Below are positions 1-8,548 of a stretch of DNA of 64,000 bases, piece after piece. The position numbers and the translations under genes are program-made. Position 1 is the stretch's first letter. Each line of letters opens with the position of its first letter. The DNA comes from Carboxylicivirga taeanensis. GTDB lineage: Bacteria; Bacteroidota; Bacteroidia; Bacteroidales; Marinilabiliaceae. The stretch spans positions 248,001 to 312,000 of the forward strand of contig NZ_JBPUSJ010000003.1 in assembly GCF_051851475.1 (NCBI RefSeq). Direction: 5' to 3'. The notes below the pieces were generated by a model. The model was not told the DNA's origin, ran no database searches, and was given only the letters and a program-made list of their open reading frames with translations.

Positions 1-563
1 AGTGTCTGAAACGCAGACCAAAATCCGTGAGTCAGGTGAATAGTCAATCCTAATGCACCAACTACATACAATACAACACGCCATGAATCGGCAAAAGCTG
101 CATTAACTAAAGCATAGGTATTGTGCATTACCACACCATCAATGGTAATTGACTCGGCTCCATGAGTAATTTGTAATGGCACCCAATAGTCGATTAAATG
201 CACTACTAAAAATGCTAACACAGTCAGCCCTAGAATGAACATGTTTTTAGATGCCCACATCACGTCTTTGGTATTATTACCTGACGCATACTTGGCAGAA
301 CCACGCGCTTTGTTGTTTTGTGCCGTAAGAATTGCCGCATAAATAATATGCACAATAAAACCGGCAAATAACACGGGCTGCAAACCGTACTTAATTAATG
401 GCATTGCCATAAAGTTAGCCGCAATATTAAATGCCTCACCACCATCGGGCACAAGCAGCAATAAGTTAATGGAAAGGTGAATGATTAAGAACACCACCAA
501 AAAAAGCCCTGACAAGCTCATCAGTAACTTTCTTCCAATTGAGGAACCAAAAATAGTACTCAT
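1..563 (-). CDS. sdhC: Succinate dehydrogenase/fumarate reductase cytochrome b subunit, partial
   Basis: This is the membrane anchor of succinate:quinone oxidoreductase, which binds haem b and passes electrons between the SdhAB head and the quinone pool. The gene runs off the left edge, so the C-terminus is missing; 187 codons are visible. The reading begins MSTIFGSSIGRKLLMSLSG and shows four hydrophobic segments (about residues 14-36, 54-80, 107-128, 160-186), each carrying a His (IHLS, VHIIY, VHLID, IHLTHG) suitable for haem ligation. That pattern matches the single-subunit b558-type SdhC of Bacteroidetes. sdhA and sdhB would be expected further left, outside the window. A consensus promoter lies just upstream. 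Confidence 0.9.
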   Translation of the reverse strand, partial: MSTIFGSSIGRKLLMSLSGLFLVVFLIIHLSINLLLLVPDGGEAFNIAANFMAMPLIKYGLQPVLFAGFIVHIIYAAILTAQNNKARGSAKYASGNNTKDVMWASKNMFILGLTVLAFLVVHLIDYWVPLQITHGAESITIDGVVMHNTYALVNAAFADSWRVVLYVVGALGLTIHLTHGFWSAFQT

Positions 564-618
564 AGGAATCCCTTTTTAATTTATTAATTGTTAGAACTAA
601 TTTGTGTTAATAAAGCTG

Positions 619-650
619 CAAATGTATGGCTGAAACGCCCTCTGGACAAA
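619..650 (-). promoter_or_regulatory. Bacteroidetes-type promoter for sdhC
   Basis: On the minus strand TTTG (647-650) is followed after 20 bp by TACATTTG (619-626), matching the phylum consensus TTTG-N19-21-TAnnTTTG. It sits 56 bp before the sdhC start codon. Confidence 0.65.
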
Positions 651-887
651 TAATATTAAAGAATTAATTCTATATTTATATCAATTCTAATTAACCATAC
701 ATTTAAACGTTTTATTTTATAATATTTTTAACATTTGTTGTTTTAATTTAATTAAAAATGGCCACTGCAGGGCCACTATCCTTTTTTAAAAAAAGCCCCC
801 TCAGACTGTTTTGTTTTTATCAAGTGCACCAAGTTACCTTATTTTTTGAACGGCTTCAATATCTATTGACAAAAAGCTCCTTAACAA

Positions 888-920
888 CCTCTGATAAGCA
901 CTGTGGACCAGAGGCTTTTT
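888..920 (+). terminator. Terminator-like hairpin upstream of frr
   Basis: CCTCTG (888-893) pairs with CAGAGG (909-914) across a 15-nt loop and is followed by CTTTTTG. No gene on this strand ends upstream, so it may close a short unannotated transcript in the 421-bp divergent gap, or be fortuitous. Apart from the two promoters and this hairpin I see nothing in 564-984. Confidence 0.3.
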
Positions 921-947
921 GTTTTCATTCAAAGTTTTTTATTTTTG
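918..947 (+). promoter_or_regulatory. Promoter for frr
   Basis: TTTG (918-921), 18-bp spacer, then TATTTTTG (940-947), a match to TAnnTTTG. It lies 37 bp before the frr ATG. The spacer is one or two bases shorter than usual. Confidence 0.5.
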
Positions 948-984
948 TACTACAACAGGTTAAACGCAATCATACAATCTGACC

Positions 985-1548
985 ATGCAAGAAGAAATAG
1001 ATTTAATATTGGACGATGCCAAAGACAGGATGGCCAAAGCAATTGAACACCTTGATAACGAACTAGGTAAAATTAGAGCAGGAAAAGCCAATCCTAAAAT
1101 GCTCGAAGGTGTACTAGTCAATTATTATGGCAGCATGACACCGATATCACAGGTGGCTAACCTAAGCACACCCGATCCGCGAACAATCGCCATTCAACCG
1201 TGGGAGAAGCAACTGATAGGTGAGATTGAAAAGGCAATTATGGCCGCCAATCTGGGATTAAATCCTGACAACAATGGGGACTTGATCCGTATCAATATTC
1301 CACCTCTGACAGAAGAGCGACGGAAAGACTTGGTTAAGCAAGCCAAAGCAGAATGCGAAGATGCGAAAGTAAGCTTCCGCAACACCCGTCGTGACTGCAA
1401 CGAAGAGTTGAAAAAAATGAAGAAAAACGGACTCTCTGAAGATCTTGAAAAAGATGCGGAAGCAGAGGTGCAAAAAATTACCGATGAATACAGCAAAAAG
1501 GTAGATGCAATGTTCGAAATTAAAGAAAAAGATATCTTAACCCTATAA
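985..1548 (+). CDS. frr: Ribosome recycling factor
   Basis: RRF works with EF-G to split post-termination ribosomes in the cytoplasm. The 187-residue length is normal for the family. The product has the expected three-helix-bundle sequence (RAGKANPKML near residue 32, PDPRTIAIQPW near 63, then the conserved NPDNNGDLIRINIPPLTEERR region and a charged C-terminal helix). It is monocistronic here, with its own -7 element upstream and a strong terminator 25 bp downstream. Confidence 0.97.
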   Translation: MQEEIDLILDDAKDRMAKAIEHLDNELGKIRAGKANPKMLEGVLVNYYGSMTPISQVANLSTPDPRTIAIQPWEKQLIGEIEKAIMAANLGLNPDNNGDLIRINIPPLTEERRKDLVKQAKAECEDAKVSFRNTRRDCNEELKKMKKNGLSEDLEKDAEAEVQKITDEYSKKVDAMFEIKEKDILTL

Positions 1549-1572
1549 GCTGGCTATTTAATAAGAAATGAT

Positions 1573-1605
1573 AAAAGAGGCGCCTTGGGTTGCCTCTTTT
1601 TTTTT
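1573..1605 (+). terminator. Rho-independent terminator after frr
   Basis: GAGGC (1577-1581) pairs with GCCTC (1592-1596), flanked by A-run and followed by nine T residues. Confidence 0.85.
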
Positions 1606-1742
1606 ACCATCGCCCTAATGTTTATGAGCGATGTAATTAACACAAAAACGTTACCCTAATGTCTGACGTACTCCCCAAATAACACAATAATAGGCTACGC
1701 ATTCGCATCCAATAATATTCGCCAACATGCCAGCTTTGCAGC

Positions 1743-1776
1743 AAAAAAAAGGAGGCCCCAAAATCGGTAACCTCCT
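1743..1776 (-). terminator. Rho-independent terminator after HU gene
   Basis: On the minus strand AGGAGG pairs with CCTCCT across a 15-nt loop, followed by eight T residues. It starts about 25 bp beyond the HU stop codon. Confidence 0.85.
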
Positions 1777-1800
1777 AATATTTAATTCAAATAAGAATTC

Positions 1801-2073
1801 TTAGCTAACACTTTCCTCTAAAGCCTTTCCTGCTTTGAATTTAACTACGTTCTTTGCCGCAATCTGTATTTCTTTACCAGTTTGTGGATTTCGACCCGTT
1901 CTGGCCGCACGCTCTGAAACTGAAAATGTACCAAAGCCAATCAATTGGATACTTTCTTTTTTAGCCAGAGTTTGTTTAGTTGTTTCAACAAATGCGTTGA
2001 TAGCCTTTTCAGCGTCTGCTTTGCTAATACCTGCTGTTTCAGCAATTGCAGAAATTAGATCTTGTTTATTCAT
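1801..2073 (-). CDS. hup: HU family DNA-binding protein
   Basis: A small histone-like protein that bends DNA non-specifically and compacts the nucleoid. The 90 residues follow the HU plan: helix-turn-helix dimerisation core (MNKQDLISAIAETAGISKA), the GFGTFSV strand, and the DNA-contacting arm with RNPQTGKEI at about residues 61-69, followed by VVKFKAGKAL. It is the canonical 90-aa form rather than a longer Bacteroidetes variant with extra tail. Monocistronic, with its own terminator. HU rather than IHF is favoured by the length, but the two cannot be fully separated from sequence alone. Confidence 0.95.
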   Translation of the reverse strand: MNKQDLISAIAETAGISKADAEKAINAFVETTKQTLAKKESIQLIGFGTFSVSERAARTGRNPQTGKEIQIAAKNVVKFKAGKALEESVS

Positions 2074-2238
2074 ATATCAGTTAAATTTAATGATGACTAA
2101 ACTATAAAAATTTCTGTACAATTCGCACGGATTGGCAATTCCAAACCCTTTAAAATAGCAGATTCCGGGGAATTAGCCGCTCATATTCATGCATCCGTCA
2201 GAACAACAAGCTCCACTAATATTCTGGCAATGATTATA

Positions 2239-2275
2239 TTTTATTGATACATTTAATTTTATTGGTACAATAAAA
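2239..2275 (+). promoter_or_regulatory. Repeated half-sites upstream of the DHA2 exporter (putative operator)
   Basis: TTTTATTG occurs at 2239-2246 and again at 2257-2264, exactly 18 bp apart; the second copy forms a perfect 8-bp inverted repeat with CAATAAAA (2268-2275) across GTA. The array ends 15 bp before the exporter start codon, an ideal location for a repressor site. No regulator gene is adjacent. Confidence 0.45.
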
Positions 2276-2290
2276 GGTATTTGAAGGACG

Positions 2291-3670
2291 ATGGAAAAAA
2301 TAACCAAAACTCAAAAATCTGTTTTGCTTGTTGCAACACTTACATCCTTTCTCGGACCATTCATTATCTCATCGGTAAACATCGCCCTGCCATATATTGA
2401 ACAACATTTCATGATTGATGCCATTACCCTTAGCTGGATCATTACCTCTTTCCTGTTATCATCAGCTGTATTTCTTTTGCCAATGGGGAAATGGGCCGAC
2501 ATAAAGGGTTCCAAAAGTATTTTCAGGCAAGGCACCATCGTATTTGTAGTATTCACGTTTTTATGCGCCATCACAAACAGCTCAACCATACTAATCATTG
2601 CAAGATTCCTGCAGGGCATAGGGGCAGCCATGCTAATGACCACGGGTCCGGCCATTCTTATTTCAGAATTTCCTGCTAACCAGCGCGGAAGAGTATTAGG
2701 GATAAATGTTGCAGCAGTATATATCGGTCTTTCTGCTGGCCCTGTTACGGGTGGTTTTATTACTTTTTACCTGGGATGGCAAGGTATCTTCTGGATTTCA
2801 GGAATACTTGGACTATCAGTGATGTTAGTTGCTTTTCTGTTTTTGGGAGAGGACAAATACCTGTCTCCACAAACCAAGATCGATCATTGGGGAGCTCTTG
2901 TTTACATGCTTGCTTTGTCTTGTCTGGTATATGGGTCATCCAGAATTACAGTCCCCTATGGACAAATCCTAATAATTGCCGGCCTTATCACAATCATTGG
3001 CTTTCTGATTTACCAACAAAAGGTACCCTACCCCATATTTCCAACAAATTTATTCAAAACAAACAGGCTTTTTGCCTACTCAAACATTGCCGCTCTAATC
3101 AATTACAGCGCAACTTTTGCCATCGTGTTTCTCTTAAGCTTATACTTGCAAAAAATACAACTTTACAGCCCAAGCCAAGCCGGAAGCATACTAATAGCTC
3201 AACCAGCTGTTATGGCCCTGCTTTCTCCTTTGGCAGGCTACCTTTCTGACAGGTTTGAACCACGCATCTTAACATCGGCAGGCATGGCCATCTGTTCACT
3301 GGGCCTGGCGCGCCTGGCTTTTTTAACAGCTGATACCCCAACACTAACGATTATTGGCATCCTGGTATTTATTGGGTTGGGCTTTGCTCTTTTCTCGTCT
3401 CCTAATATGAACACGATTATGAGCTCAGTCAATCAAAAGCAGGCTGGATTAGCCAGTGGCATGGCGGCAACCATGAGAGTTTTAGGACAAATGGCGAGCA
3501 TGACCATAGCGAGCGCATTCTTTGCAATATTCTTTAAAAACGAATCCATTGCAACTGTTTCTGATGCGCAATTCATCAACGGATTATACTATGCATTTCT
3601 CACATTCGCAATCATCTGCGCCCTGGGAGTTTATTTTTCAATGAGTAGAGGCAAACTACACAACAAGTAA
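2291..3670 (+). CDS. MFS transporter, DHA2-like drug:H+ antiporter
   Basis: An inner-membrane exporter of the major facilitator superfamily. Twelve or more hydrophobic segments fill 459 residues. It carries the motif-A-like loop GKWADIKGSKSIFRQG after TM2, the R-F-L-Q-G-I-G-A motif B near residue 106, and the G-x-x-x-G-P-x-x-G-G motif C (GLSAGPVTGGF, about 145), which marks antiporters. The N-terminal half most resembles the DHA2 (EmrB/QacA) group. The substrate cannot be told. The ATG follows GAAGGACG and a set of inverted repeats that looks like an operator, suggesting drug-inducible control. The gene is convergent with the next one, 14 bp apart, with no obvious terminator. Confidence 0.88.
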   Translation: MEKITKTQKSVLLVATLTSFLGPFIISSVNIALPYIEQHFMIDAITLSWIITSFLLSSAVFLLPMGKWADIKGSKSIFRQGTIVFVVFTFLCAITNSSTILIIARFLQGIGAAMLMTTGPAILISEFPANQRGRVLGINVAAVYIGLSAGPVTGGFITFYLGWQGIFWISGILGLSVMLVAFLFLGEDKYLSPQTKIDHWGALVYMLALSCLVYGSSRITVPYGQILIIAGLITIIGFLIYQQKVPYPIFPTNLFKTNRLFAYSNIAALINYSATFAIVFLLSLYLQKIQLYSPSQAGSILIAQPAVMALLSPLAGYLSDRFEPRILTSAGMAICSLGLARLAFLTADTPTLTIIGILVFIGLGFALFSSPNMNTIMSSVNQKQAGLASGMAATMRVLGQMASMTIASAFFAIFFKNESIATVSDAQFINGLYYAFLTFAIICALGVYFSMSRGKLHNK

Positions 3671-3684
3671 GTATCCAGTTAACT

Positions 3685-4038
3685 TTACTTCTTCAGTACG
3701 TTTTGATAGGCCAAGGAAGTATTATAGGCCATAATGAAGTCATTTTTATGAAGACCATTAATTTTGTGCGTCCACCACAAAACTGTTACAGATGAATATT
3801 CAAGGATGATTTTAGGATGATGATCTTCGGCTTCCGCCAGTTGAGCAATGGCATTTGTCAAAGAAACAGATTGAATAAAGTCATCCGTATGAAACACTCG
3901 TTTCAACTTCTGAACATCCCCTTCAACAATTAATTCCCACCCCTTCAGTTCCTCCATCAGGGATTTAATTTCCTCGGTGGTAACTCTTTTAGCACCTACA
4001 CTACAGGCTTCACATTTCAAATTTGATAATTCACTCAT
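3685..4038 (-). CDS. phhB: Pterin-4-alpha-carbinolamine dehydratase
   Basis: It dehydrates 4a-hydroxy-tetrahydropterin, regenerating the cofactor of aromatic amino acid hydroxylases. The family signature is plain: AEDHHPKI followed by VTVLWWTHKINGLHKNDF, giving the paired catalytic histidines and the conserved T-H-x-x-x-G-L-x-x-x-D-F segment. I start at the ATG of MSELSNLKCEAC (117 aa), the usual family length; the reading frame stays open 105 bp further upstream, but that part is hydrophobic and unlike the family. An adjacent ATG one codon earlier is equally possible. The N-terminal CEACSVGAKRVT segment is typical of bacterial members. No hydroxylase gene is in the window. Confidence 0.93.
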   Translation of the reverse strand: MSELSNLKCEACSVGAKRVTTEEIKSLMEELKGWELIVEGDVQKLKRVFHTDDFIQSVSLTNAIAQLAEAEDHHPKIILEYSSVTVLWWTHKINGLHKNDFIMAYNTSLAYQNVLKK

Positions 4039-4341
4039 CATTAAACTCTTAAAGATAAAAAATTCAAAAACAGTTATTTGGTGTTGACTCAAAAACAGAA
4101 TCAATAGCCATTGTAAGAAATAACAACAACCCGTATTTGTCAATAGAAGACGGATTTATATTTAAAAATGCTTCCCCCGTTACATCCCTAGGGTCTTATA
4201 ACTCTTACTGCTTTCGCTACATCAAGTTCATCTACTCAAACATCTGGAAAAATGATACTTTGATGATGCATAAAAAAAAGAGGGAACCCAGTTTTGGGCA
4301 CCCTCTAATATCTATCAGTAACCGTTATTTTTTTTTAATGA
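4039..4341. other. Intergenic gap between phhB and the BCCT gene
   Basis: It holds the BCCT terminator at 4272-4306 and, by position, the phhB promoter, although no clean TAnnTTTG element was found on the minus strand. I see no convincing gene; an 80-codon plus-strand frame here has no family resemblance and overlaps the terminator. Confidence 0.5.
4272..4306 (-). terminator. Rho-independent terminator after BCCT transporter
   Basis: On the minus strand AGAGGGTGCCCA pairs with TGGGTTCCCTCT over a 3-4 nt loop, followed by eight T residues, 36 bp past the stop codon. Confidence 0.88.
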
Positions 4342-5853
4342 TTAGTGCTTCATCTGCTCATCATTCTTTAAACTTTTGACTAAAGAAAAACTTACCAGCA
4401 CTAAAATAATTGCAAAGGGAAAGCCTGTTGAAATAGAAGCAGATTGAAGGGCAGTTAAACCACCTCCTACTAATAACGCAATAGCAATGGCGCCTTCCAT
4501 AAAAGCCCAAAAAACCTTTTGTCCGCTTGGCGCATTCAATTTTCCGCCTGCCGTCATCATATCTACAACCAAAGACCCACTGTCTGATGAAGTAATGAAA
4601 AATGTACCAACCAAAACAATACAGATAAATGCGGTAATCTCATAAAATGGAAGGGTTTCCAACATTTTAAAGAGCCCAATGGAGCTGTTTTCTGCTACAA
4701 TGGATGCAATATCCAAGCTGCCATCTAATTGCAGATTAATAGCAGTTCCTCCAAGAACAGACATCCACAAAAAGGAAAAAACAGACGGTATTACCAGCCC
4801 AAAAATCCCAATCTCTCTAATCGTTCTTCCGTTTGAAATTCTGGCAACAAAAGTCCCAACAAAGGGCGACCAGGAAATCCACCATACCCAATAGAACATG
4901 GACCAGCCTTTAAACCAGTCTCCCGGAGTACCATATTGATTTCGAAACAAGCTTAACTCAACAAAGCTCGAAAGGTAATTTCCTAAGCTTTCCACAAAAC
5001 CATCAATTAGGCGAAGCGTACTGCCCAAGATAAGCACAAATACGAAAACAATGAGTGCGATGATAATATTGGCATTACTTAAATATTTCAGTCCTTTATT
5101 TAAACCTGTTACAACAGAAACCGTAGCAATTAGAGTTATTCCGATGATGGAGCATACCTGTAGACTGGTGGAGTTTTCAAAGCCAAAATATTCAGACAAG
5201 CCGGTACTGAACTGCAGTGCTCCAAAACCTAATGAAGTGGCAAGTCCAAATAGTGTTGCCAAAACTGCAATCACATCGATTACATAACCGGCCCATCCAT
5301 TCATCCGATTGCCAAATAGCGGAATCAGTGTCGATTTTAATGATAATGGTGCTTTTTTATTAAAAGTAAAATAGGCTAGTGCAATACCGAGTAACATGTA
5401 AATACCCCAAACATGGAAGCCATAATGAAAATAGGTGTTGCGGATGGCCAAACGTGCTTTTTCGACATCTGAGGCACCATCAATAACGGGATGGTTAAAA
5501 TGCAGCATAGGCTCCGCTACACTAAAATAAACCAAACCTATTCCCATTCCGGCCGAAAACAACATCGCCACCCAGGTAAACTTGTTAAAGCTGGGCTTGG
5601 CATCTTTTCCCCCTATTTTAATATTGCCATATTTGCTAAATGCCAGGTAGAGTACAAATATTAAAAAGTAATTAATACATAGTGAAATAAACCATCCATA
5701 ATTCTCAGACATATAGTTCTGAAAGCTGGAAAATCCAGCCTCGGCTTTATTACTAAAAATGATGGTAAAACTTACAAATAAAAAAGTAATTATTGCTGCC
5801 GGTATGAAAACCGGTTTTGAGATATCAAAATACTTGTTTTTGAAATTCTTCAT
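4342..5853 (-). CDS. BCCT family betaine/choline/carnitine transporter
   Basis: A twelve-TM secondary transporter for trimethylammonium compounds such as glycine betaine, used as osmoprotectant or carbon source. The TM3 glycine motif GMGIGLVYFSVAEPMLHF is present; the G-M-G-I-G form is the one seen in sodium-coupled BetP. The tryptophan-rich TM8 signature follows as WWISWSPFVGTFVARISNGR. At 503 residues it lacks the long regulatory N- and C-terminal tails of BetP, so osmosensing may differ. It is monocistronic with a good terminator. The upstream region is a long gene-free stretch. Confidence 0.93.
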   Translation of the reverse strand: MKNFKNKYFDISKPVFIPAAIITFLFVSFTIIFSNKAEAGFSSFQNYMSENYGWFISLCINYFLIFVLYLAFSKYGNIKIGGKDAKPSFNKFTWVAMLFSAGMGIGLVYFSVAEPMLHFNHPVIDGASDVEKARLAIRNTYFHYGFHVWGIYMLLGIALAYFTFNKKAPLSLKSTLIPLFGNRMNGWAGYVIDVIAVLATLFGLATSLGFGALQFSTGLSEYFGFENSTSLQVCSIIGITLIATVSVVTGLNKGLKYLSNANIIIALIVFVFVLILGSTLRLIDGFVESLGNYLSSFVELSLFRNQYGTPGDWFKGWSMFYWVWWISWSPFVGTFVARISNGRTIREIGIFGLVIPSVFSFLWMSVLGGTAINLQLDGSLDIASIVAENSSIGLFKMLETLPFYEITAFICIVLVGTFFITSSDSGSLVVDMMTAGGKLNAPSGQKVFWAFMEGAIAIALLVGGGLTALQSASISTGFPFAIILVLVSFSLVKSLKNDEQMKH

Positions 5854-6482
5854 TACGACTATTTAATAGATTTAGAGCCACCACGAGTATTTTTTGATTG
5901 TCTTCATCTAAAAGTTTCTCAGATGAAATGCTTCAAAATGGTAGCAGGTGCCAGATTGACTTTATCCTCAATTGGCACTAAGAATTTGGAATAAGAATTA
6001 ATTGCATTGGTGTGTTCTTCCCTAGGGCGGGACCTCCAACTCACTGCTTTCTGCCCTGTTTGAGGTAATATCATTTACAATGCTGGGCTGAAGACAGGCC
6101 CATGCAGCAATTTGATTCGTAAATCTTTTGTAAAAACCGATAGCTTAAAAATTTTAAGGGTGCGAAATAACAAAATACATTCATGCTTTTACAAAAAATA
6201 TCAGTTAAACTTTTTAAAATAGCTGATAAAGAATCAATTACACATCAAAAAGTTAAAACCCCAACTAGTTAATAATAAATAGCTTGCGGCCTCTTTTTGG
6301 CGTTTAAGATTTTTTAACATTCGCCATTTACATTTCAGTCTAAAAAGACCTTCAATCTTACCAATACACATTCCGGAATTCACATGCGCTTAATTACAAT
6401 AAACGAAGCACTACCAGATTCATAAATCAGATTAACGAATTTGTACAGCCCGGCTTTGAGGGCATTTTCTTCAGTACGCCAT
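5854..6482. other. Long gene-free stretch upstream of the BCCT gene
   Basis: About 630 bp without a supportable gene on either strand. A locally GC-rich patch near 6025-6110 (GGGCGGGACC..., CCTGTTTGAGG..., GCTGGGCTGAAG...) stands out from the AT-rich surroundings but matches no riboswitch or ncRNA I can name. From about 6380 rightwards the sequence reads like decayed transposase. Confidence 0.4.
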
Positions 6483-6626
6483 GCTTTTAAAACGCATCAC
6501 AAACCAATTATTAATTACTTTACCGGCAGAACTACTAATGCAGCGAAAAAGCCCTTTGATGCCAAGATGAAAGTATTCAGAAGGCCGTTTTAGAGATGAA
6601 AAAAATATGAAATGTTCCTAACCAGG
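6483..6626 (+). pseudogene. Decayed transposase 3' end (ISAon1-like DDE transposase relic)
   Basis: Read in the frame starting at 6483, the sequence gives A-F-K-T-H-H-K-P-I-I-N-Y-F-T-G-R-T-T-N-A, then K-P-F-D-A-K-M-K-V-F-R, then two in-frame stops, then K-K-Y-E-M-F-L-T-R. This matches in order the C-terminal pattern of Bacteroidetes ISAon1-type transposases (NYF..RSTNA, SFNAKIKAFR, FRGVRN..FFLYR). Upstream homology continues in other frames (near 6440 F-V-Q-P-G-F-E-G), so it is frameshifted as well as interrupted by stops. No terminal inverted repeats were identified. It sits beside tRNA-Leu, a common insertion site for mobile DNA. Confidence 0.7.
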
Positions 6627-6712
6627 TAATGCAAAATTCATACGTAAACCCAGAAATTAGAACTGTCCGTCTCCGGTTCCGAATCTTTCGGGTTAATCTG
6701 CTGTTGTGTGAA

Positions 6713-6751
6713 ACAAAAAAAAACCTGACACATAACGTATCAGGTTTTTTT
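6713..6751 (-). terminator. Bidirectional terminator after tRNA-Leu
   Basis: AAAAAACCTGA pairs with TCAGGTTTTTT (arms near 6716-6728 and 6740-6750), with T-runs on both strands. On the minus strand it begins right after the tRNA CCA end. Confidence 0.85.
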
Positions 6752-6838
6752 TGGTACCCAGAGCCGGGATCGAACCGGCACGATATTGCTATCACTGGTG
6801 TTTGAGACCAGCGCGTCTACCAATTCCGCCATCTGGGC
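6752..6838 (-). tRNA. tRNA-Leu (anticodon CAA)
   Basis: Reads GCCCAGA at the acceptor 5' side and TCTGGGT-A-CCA at the 3' end, so CCA is encoded. The anticodon stem CTGGT/ACCAG encloses CTCAAAC, giving anticodon CAA. The long variable arm (GATA-loop-TATC) and the TTCGATC T-loop are present, as expected for a class II tRNA. It recognises UUG. Confidence 0.95.
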
Positions 6839-6926
6839 AAACACTCTATTGAGCTTTTTTGCGGTTGCAAAGATAAGTCAAATCCTTTGTTCTGCAAGAA
6901 AAATCAATAAAATGTTTTAAATTAAT

Positions 6927-8324
6927 TTAGCCATTAATGCTAAGTTCTTGTTTTCTAGCATCAATATATTTCGTCACATATCCATAAACTATCAGTGAAA
7001 TAGCCGAAACAGACGCTATCCCAACAAATACAAACCAGATATAGTGTGCATGATCATAAGCCGTCAGTTTTTCAGCTTCCGTTAATAATAGAGGATCCGG
7101 ACAGTATTTCTCCAGCAGCACACCCGATAAACCAAACCCGAGCAAAGAAGACAAAAAGGAATGCAAATGACTGAAACCTAAATAGAGCCCTTCTTCTCCT
7201 TTCGGCGCCTGCAGAGAGAAGTATTCGAGGAAGCGGGGCGAGATAAAGGACTCGGCAAGCCCCTGGAAACCAATTCCCACAATCATCATAAATGCTACCG
7301 GATGCATATCAATAAATCCCATTGTATCCCCTCCTATCATATTTCCTGCAGCCATGGCAAATGCAGAAATCGGCATGATGAACATACCAATTGTCATGGA
7401 AAAAAGGGCACTCTTCTTTTTAAGGAACGAAGTTATCAGACCTACCGTAGTGAAAACGACCAATGGGTTAACGTTGGCATACCACGATGGCGAGGCGCCT
7501 TCTCCAGCCATCCGCAACACATACTTTGGCATGGTTGCATACAACTGATGCTGAACCATCCAGAAACCGGTGATGATGATAATAAGAATAAGCAGACGGA
7601 AGTTTAACACAACTCTGACTAATGCACGCCATATTTCTTTAATTGATTTACCTTCACCATGCGTTACACTCGGACGGAAAAAGAAGATGATAGCAACTAA
7701 AGCCAGCAAGGTCATACCAGCTGAGAAATAGCTAATATTTATTAACCCAACGTTCCCCATCGCTTCACGCAAGGGCTTTACAATCGTTTTCCCCGAAAAT
7801 GCCCCAATGTTTACAATTGTGTAGAAGATTGAAAATCCCGTTGCACGATTATCGGTAGAAGTTTCCTTGGCAACTGTACCCGTAATAACCGATTTTATAA
7901 AACTACCTCCAATAATAATCAGTGCCATTATGGGGATAATAATATACTTTTCACTGGATTCTTTCAGTCCGGTAAATTCGGTTGTAAAACCATATTCAGC
8001 CAAACCTGCTGCTTCCAGAAATGCAGGAAACACACCTAATCCGGCATAACCAAGCGTTAGAAAACCAAAAGCCACAACTAACGACTTCTTAAACCCAATC
8101 TTATCAGCATAAGCGCCAGTAAAAGTTGGCAAGAAATAAAGCAAAGCACTAAATGTACCCGAAATAAGAGCGGCCTCAACATCTGTAAAAGCCAAAATAC
8201 GTGATAAATAAAGCGTTATCACAATGAAAACACCATAGTATGCAGCGCGCTCCAGCAACTCTGCAAAGTTAGCCACCCAGAATCCCCGGCTGAACTGCTT
8301 AAAAAAATTGACCATCCCTGTCAT
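6927..8324 (-). CDS. MFS transporter of the POT/PTR peptide-transporter type
   Basis: A proton-coupled inner-membrane importer with about twelve TM segments. TM1 carries ELLERAAYYG, the E-x-x-E-R-x-x-Y-Y-G signature of proton-dependent oligopeptide transporters, and DNRATGFSIFYTIVNIGAF near residue 180 corresponds to the second POT motif (FYxxINxG). At 465 residues it is slightly short for the family and lacks the inserted helix pair clearly, so a related MFS role (other small organic substrates) remains possible. The start ATG is followed by a second in-frame ATG three codons on. Monocistronic and divergent from recO. Confidence 0.82.
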   Translation of the reverse strand: MTGMVNFFKQFSRGFWVANFAELLERAAYYGVFIVITLYLSRILAFTDVEAALISGTFSALLYFLPTFTGAYADKIGFKKSLVVAFGFLTLGYAGLGVFPAFLEAAGLAEYGFTTEFTGLKESSEKYIIIPIMALIIIGGSFIKSVITGTVAKETSTDNRATGFSIFYTIVNIGAFSGKTIVKPLREAMGNVGLINISYFSAGMTLLALVAIIFFFRPSVTHGEGKSIKEIWRALVRVVLNFRLLILIIIITGFWMVQHQLYATMPKYVLRMAGEGASPSWYANVNPLVVFTTVGLITSFLKKKSALFSMTIGMFIMPISAFAMAAGNMIGGDTMGFIDMHPVAFMMIVGIGFQGLAESFISPRFLEYFSLQAPKGEEGLYLGFSHLHSFLSSLLGFGLSGVLLEKYCPDPLLLTEAEKLTAYDHAHYIWFVFVGIASVSAISLIVYGYVTKYIDARKQELSING

Positions 8325-8525
8325 AAATGATTCATTTAAAGTTTATTCCCAATAATATATCTGCTATCTCAAAATAATAGTATTACTACAAGGCTCAAAA
8401 ATAGTTACTTTTATCTCACATTTATTATACTTTTATCATACTCTGAACATTTATAAGAAAAACTAACCCTCTTGAAGCAGATATTTTTGGTCCCTCACCT
8501 GCATCCATCTTATAATAACTGGTAT

Positions 8526-8533
8526 TACCTTTG
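8526..8533 (+). promoter_or_regulatory. -7 element for recO
   Basis: TACCTTTG matches TAnnTTTG; no clear -33 TTG at the proper distance. It lies 15 bp before the recO ATG and overlaps the upstream in-frame TTG, arguing against that TTG as the start codon. Confidence 0.55.
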
Positions 8534-8548
8534 CAAAAAACAACTACA

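Noticed and set aside
758..982. 74-codon plus-strand frame before frr
   Set aside because: It spans the hairpin at 888-914 and the frr promoter, has no family resemblance, and its composition is that of AT-rich intergenic DNA.
4038..4143. Upstream extension of pterin dehydratase
   Set aside because: The extra residues are hydrophobic and unlike family members; two adjacent ATG codons give the usual length.
4137..4379. 80-codon plus-strand frame
   Set aside because: It covers the BCCT terminator and the BCCT 3' end; no recognisable protein features.
5990..6110. GC-rich patch considered as a riboswitch for the BCCT transporter
   Set aside because: No match to glycine, SAM or other known aptamer cores could be built by eye, and it lies more than 130 bp upstream on an uncertain transcript.
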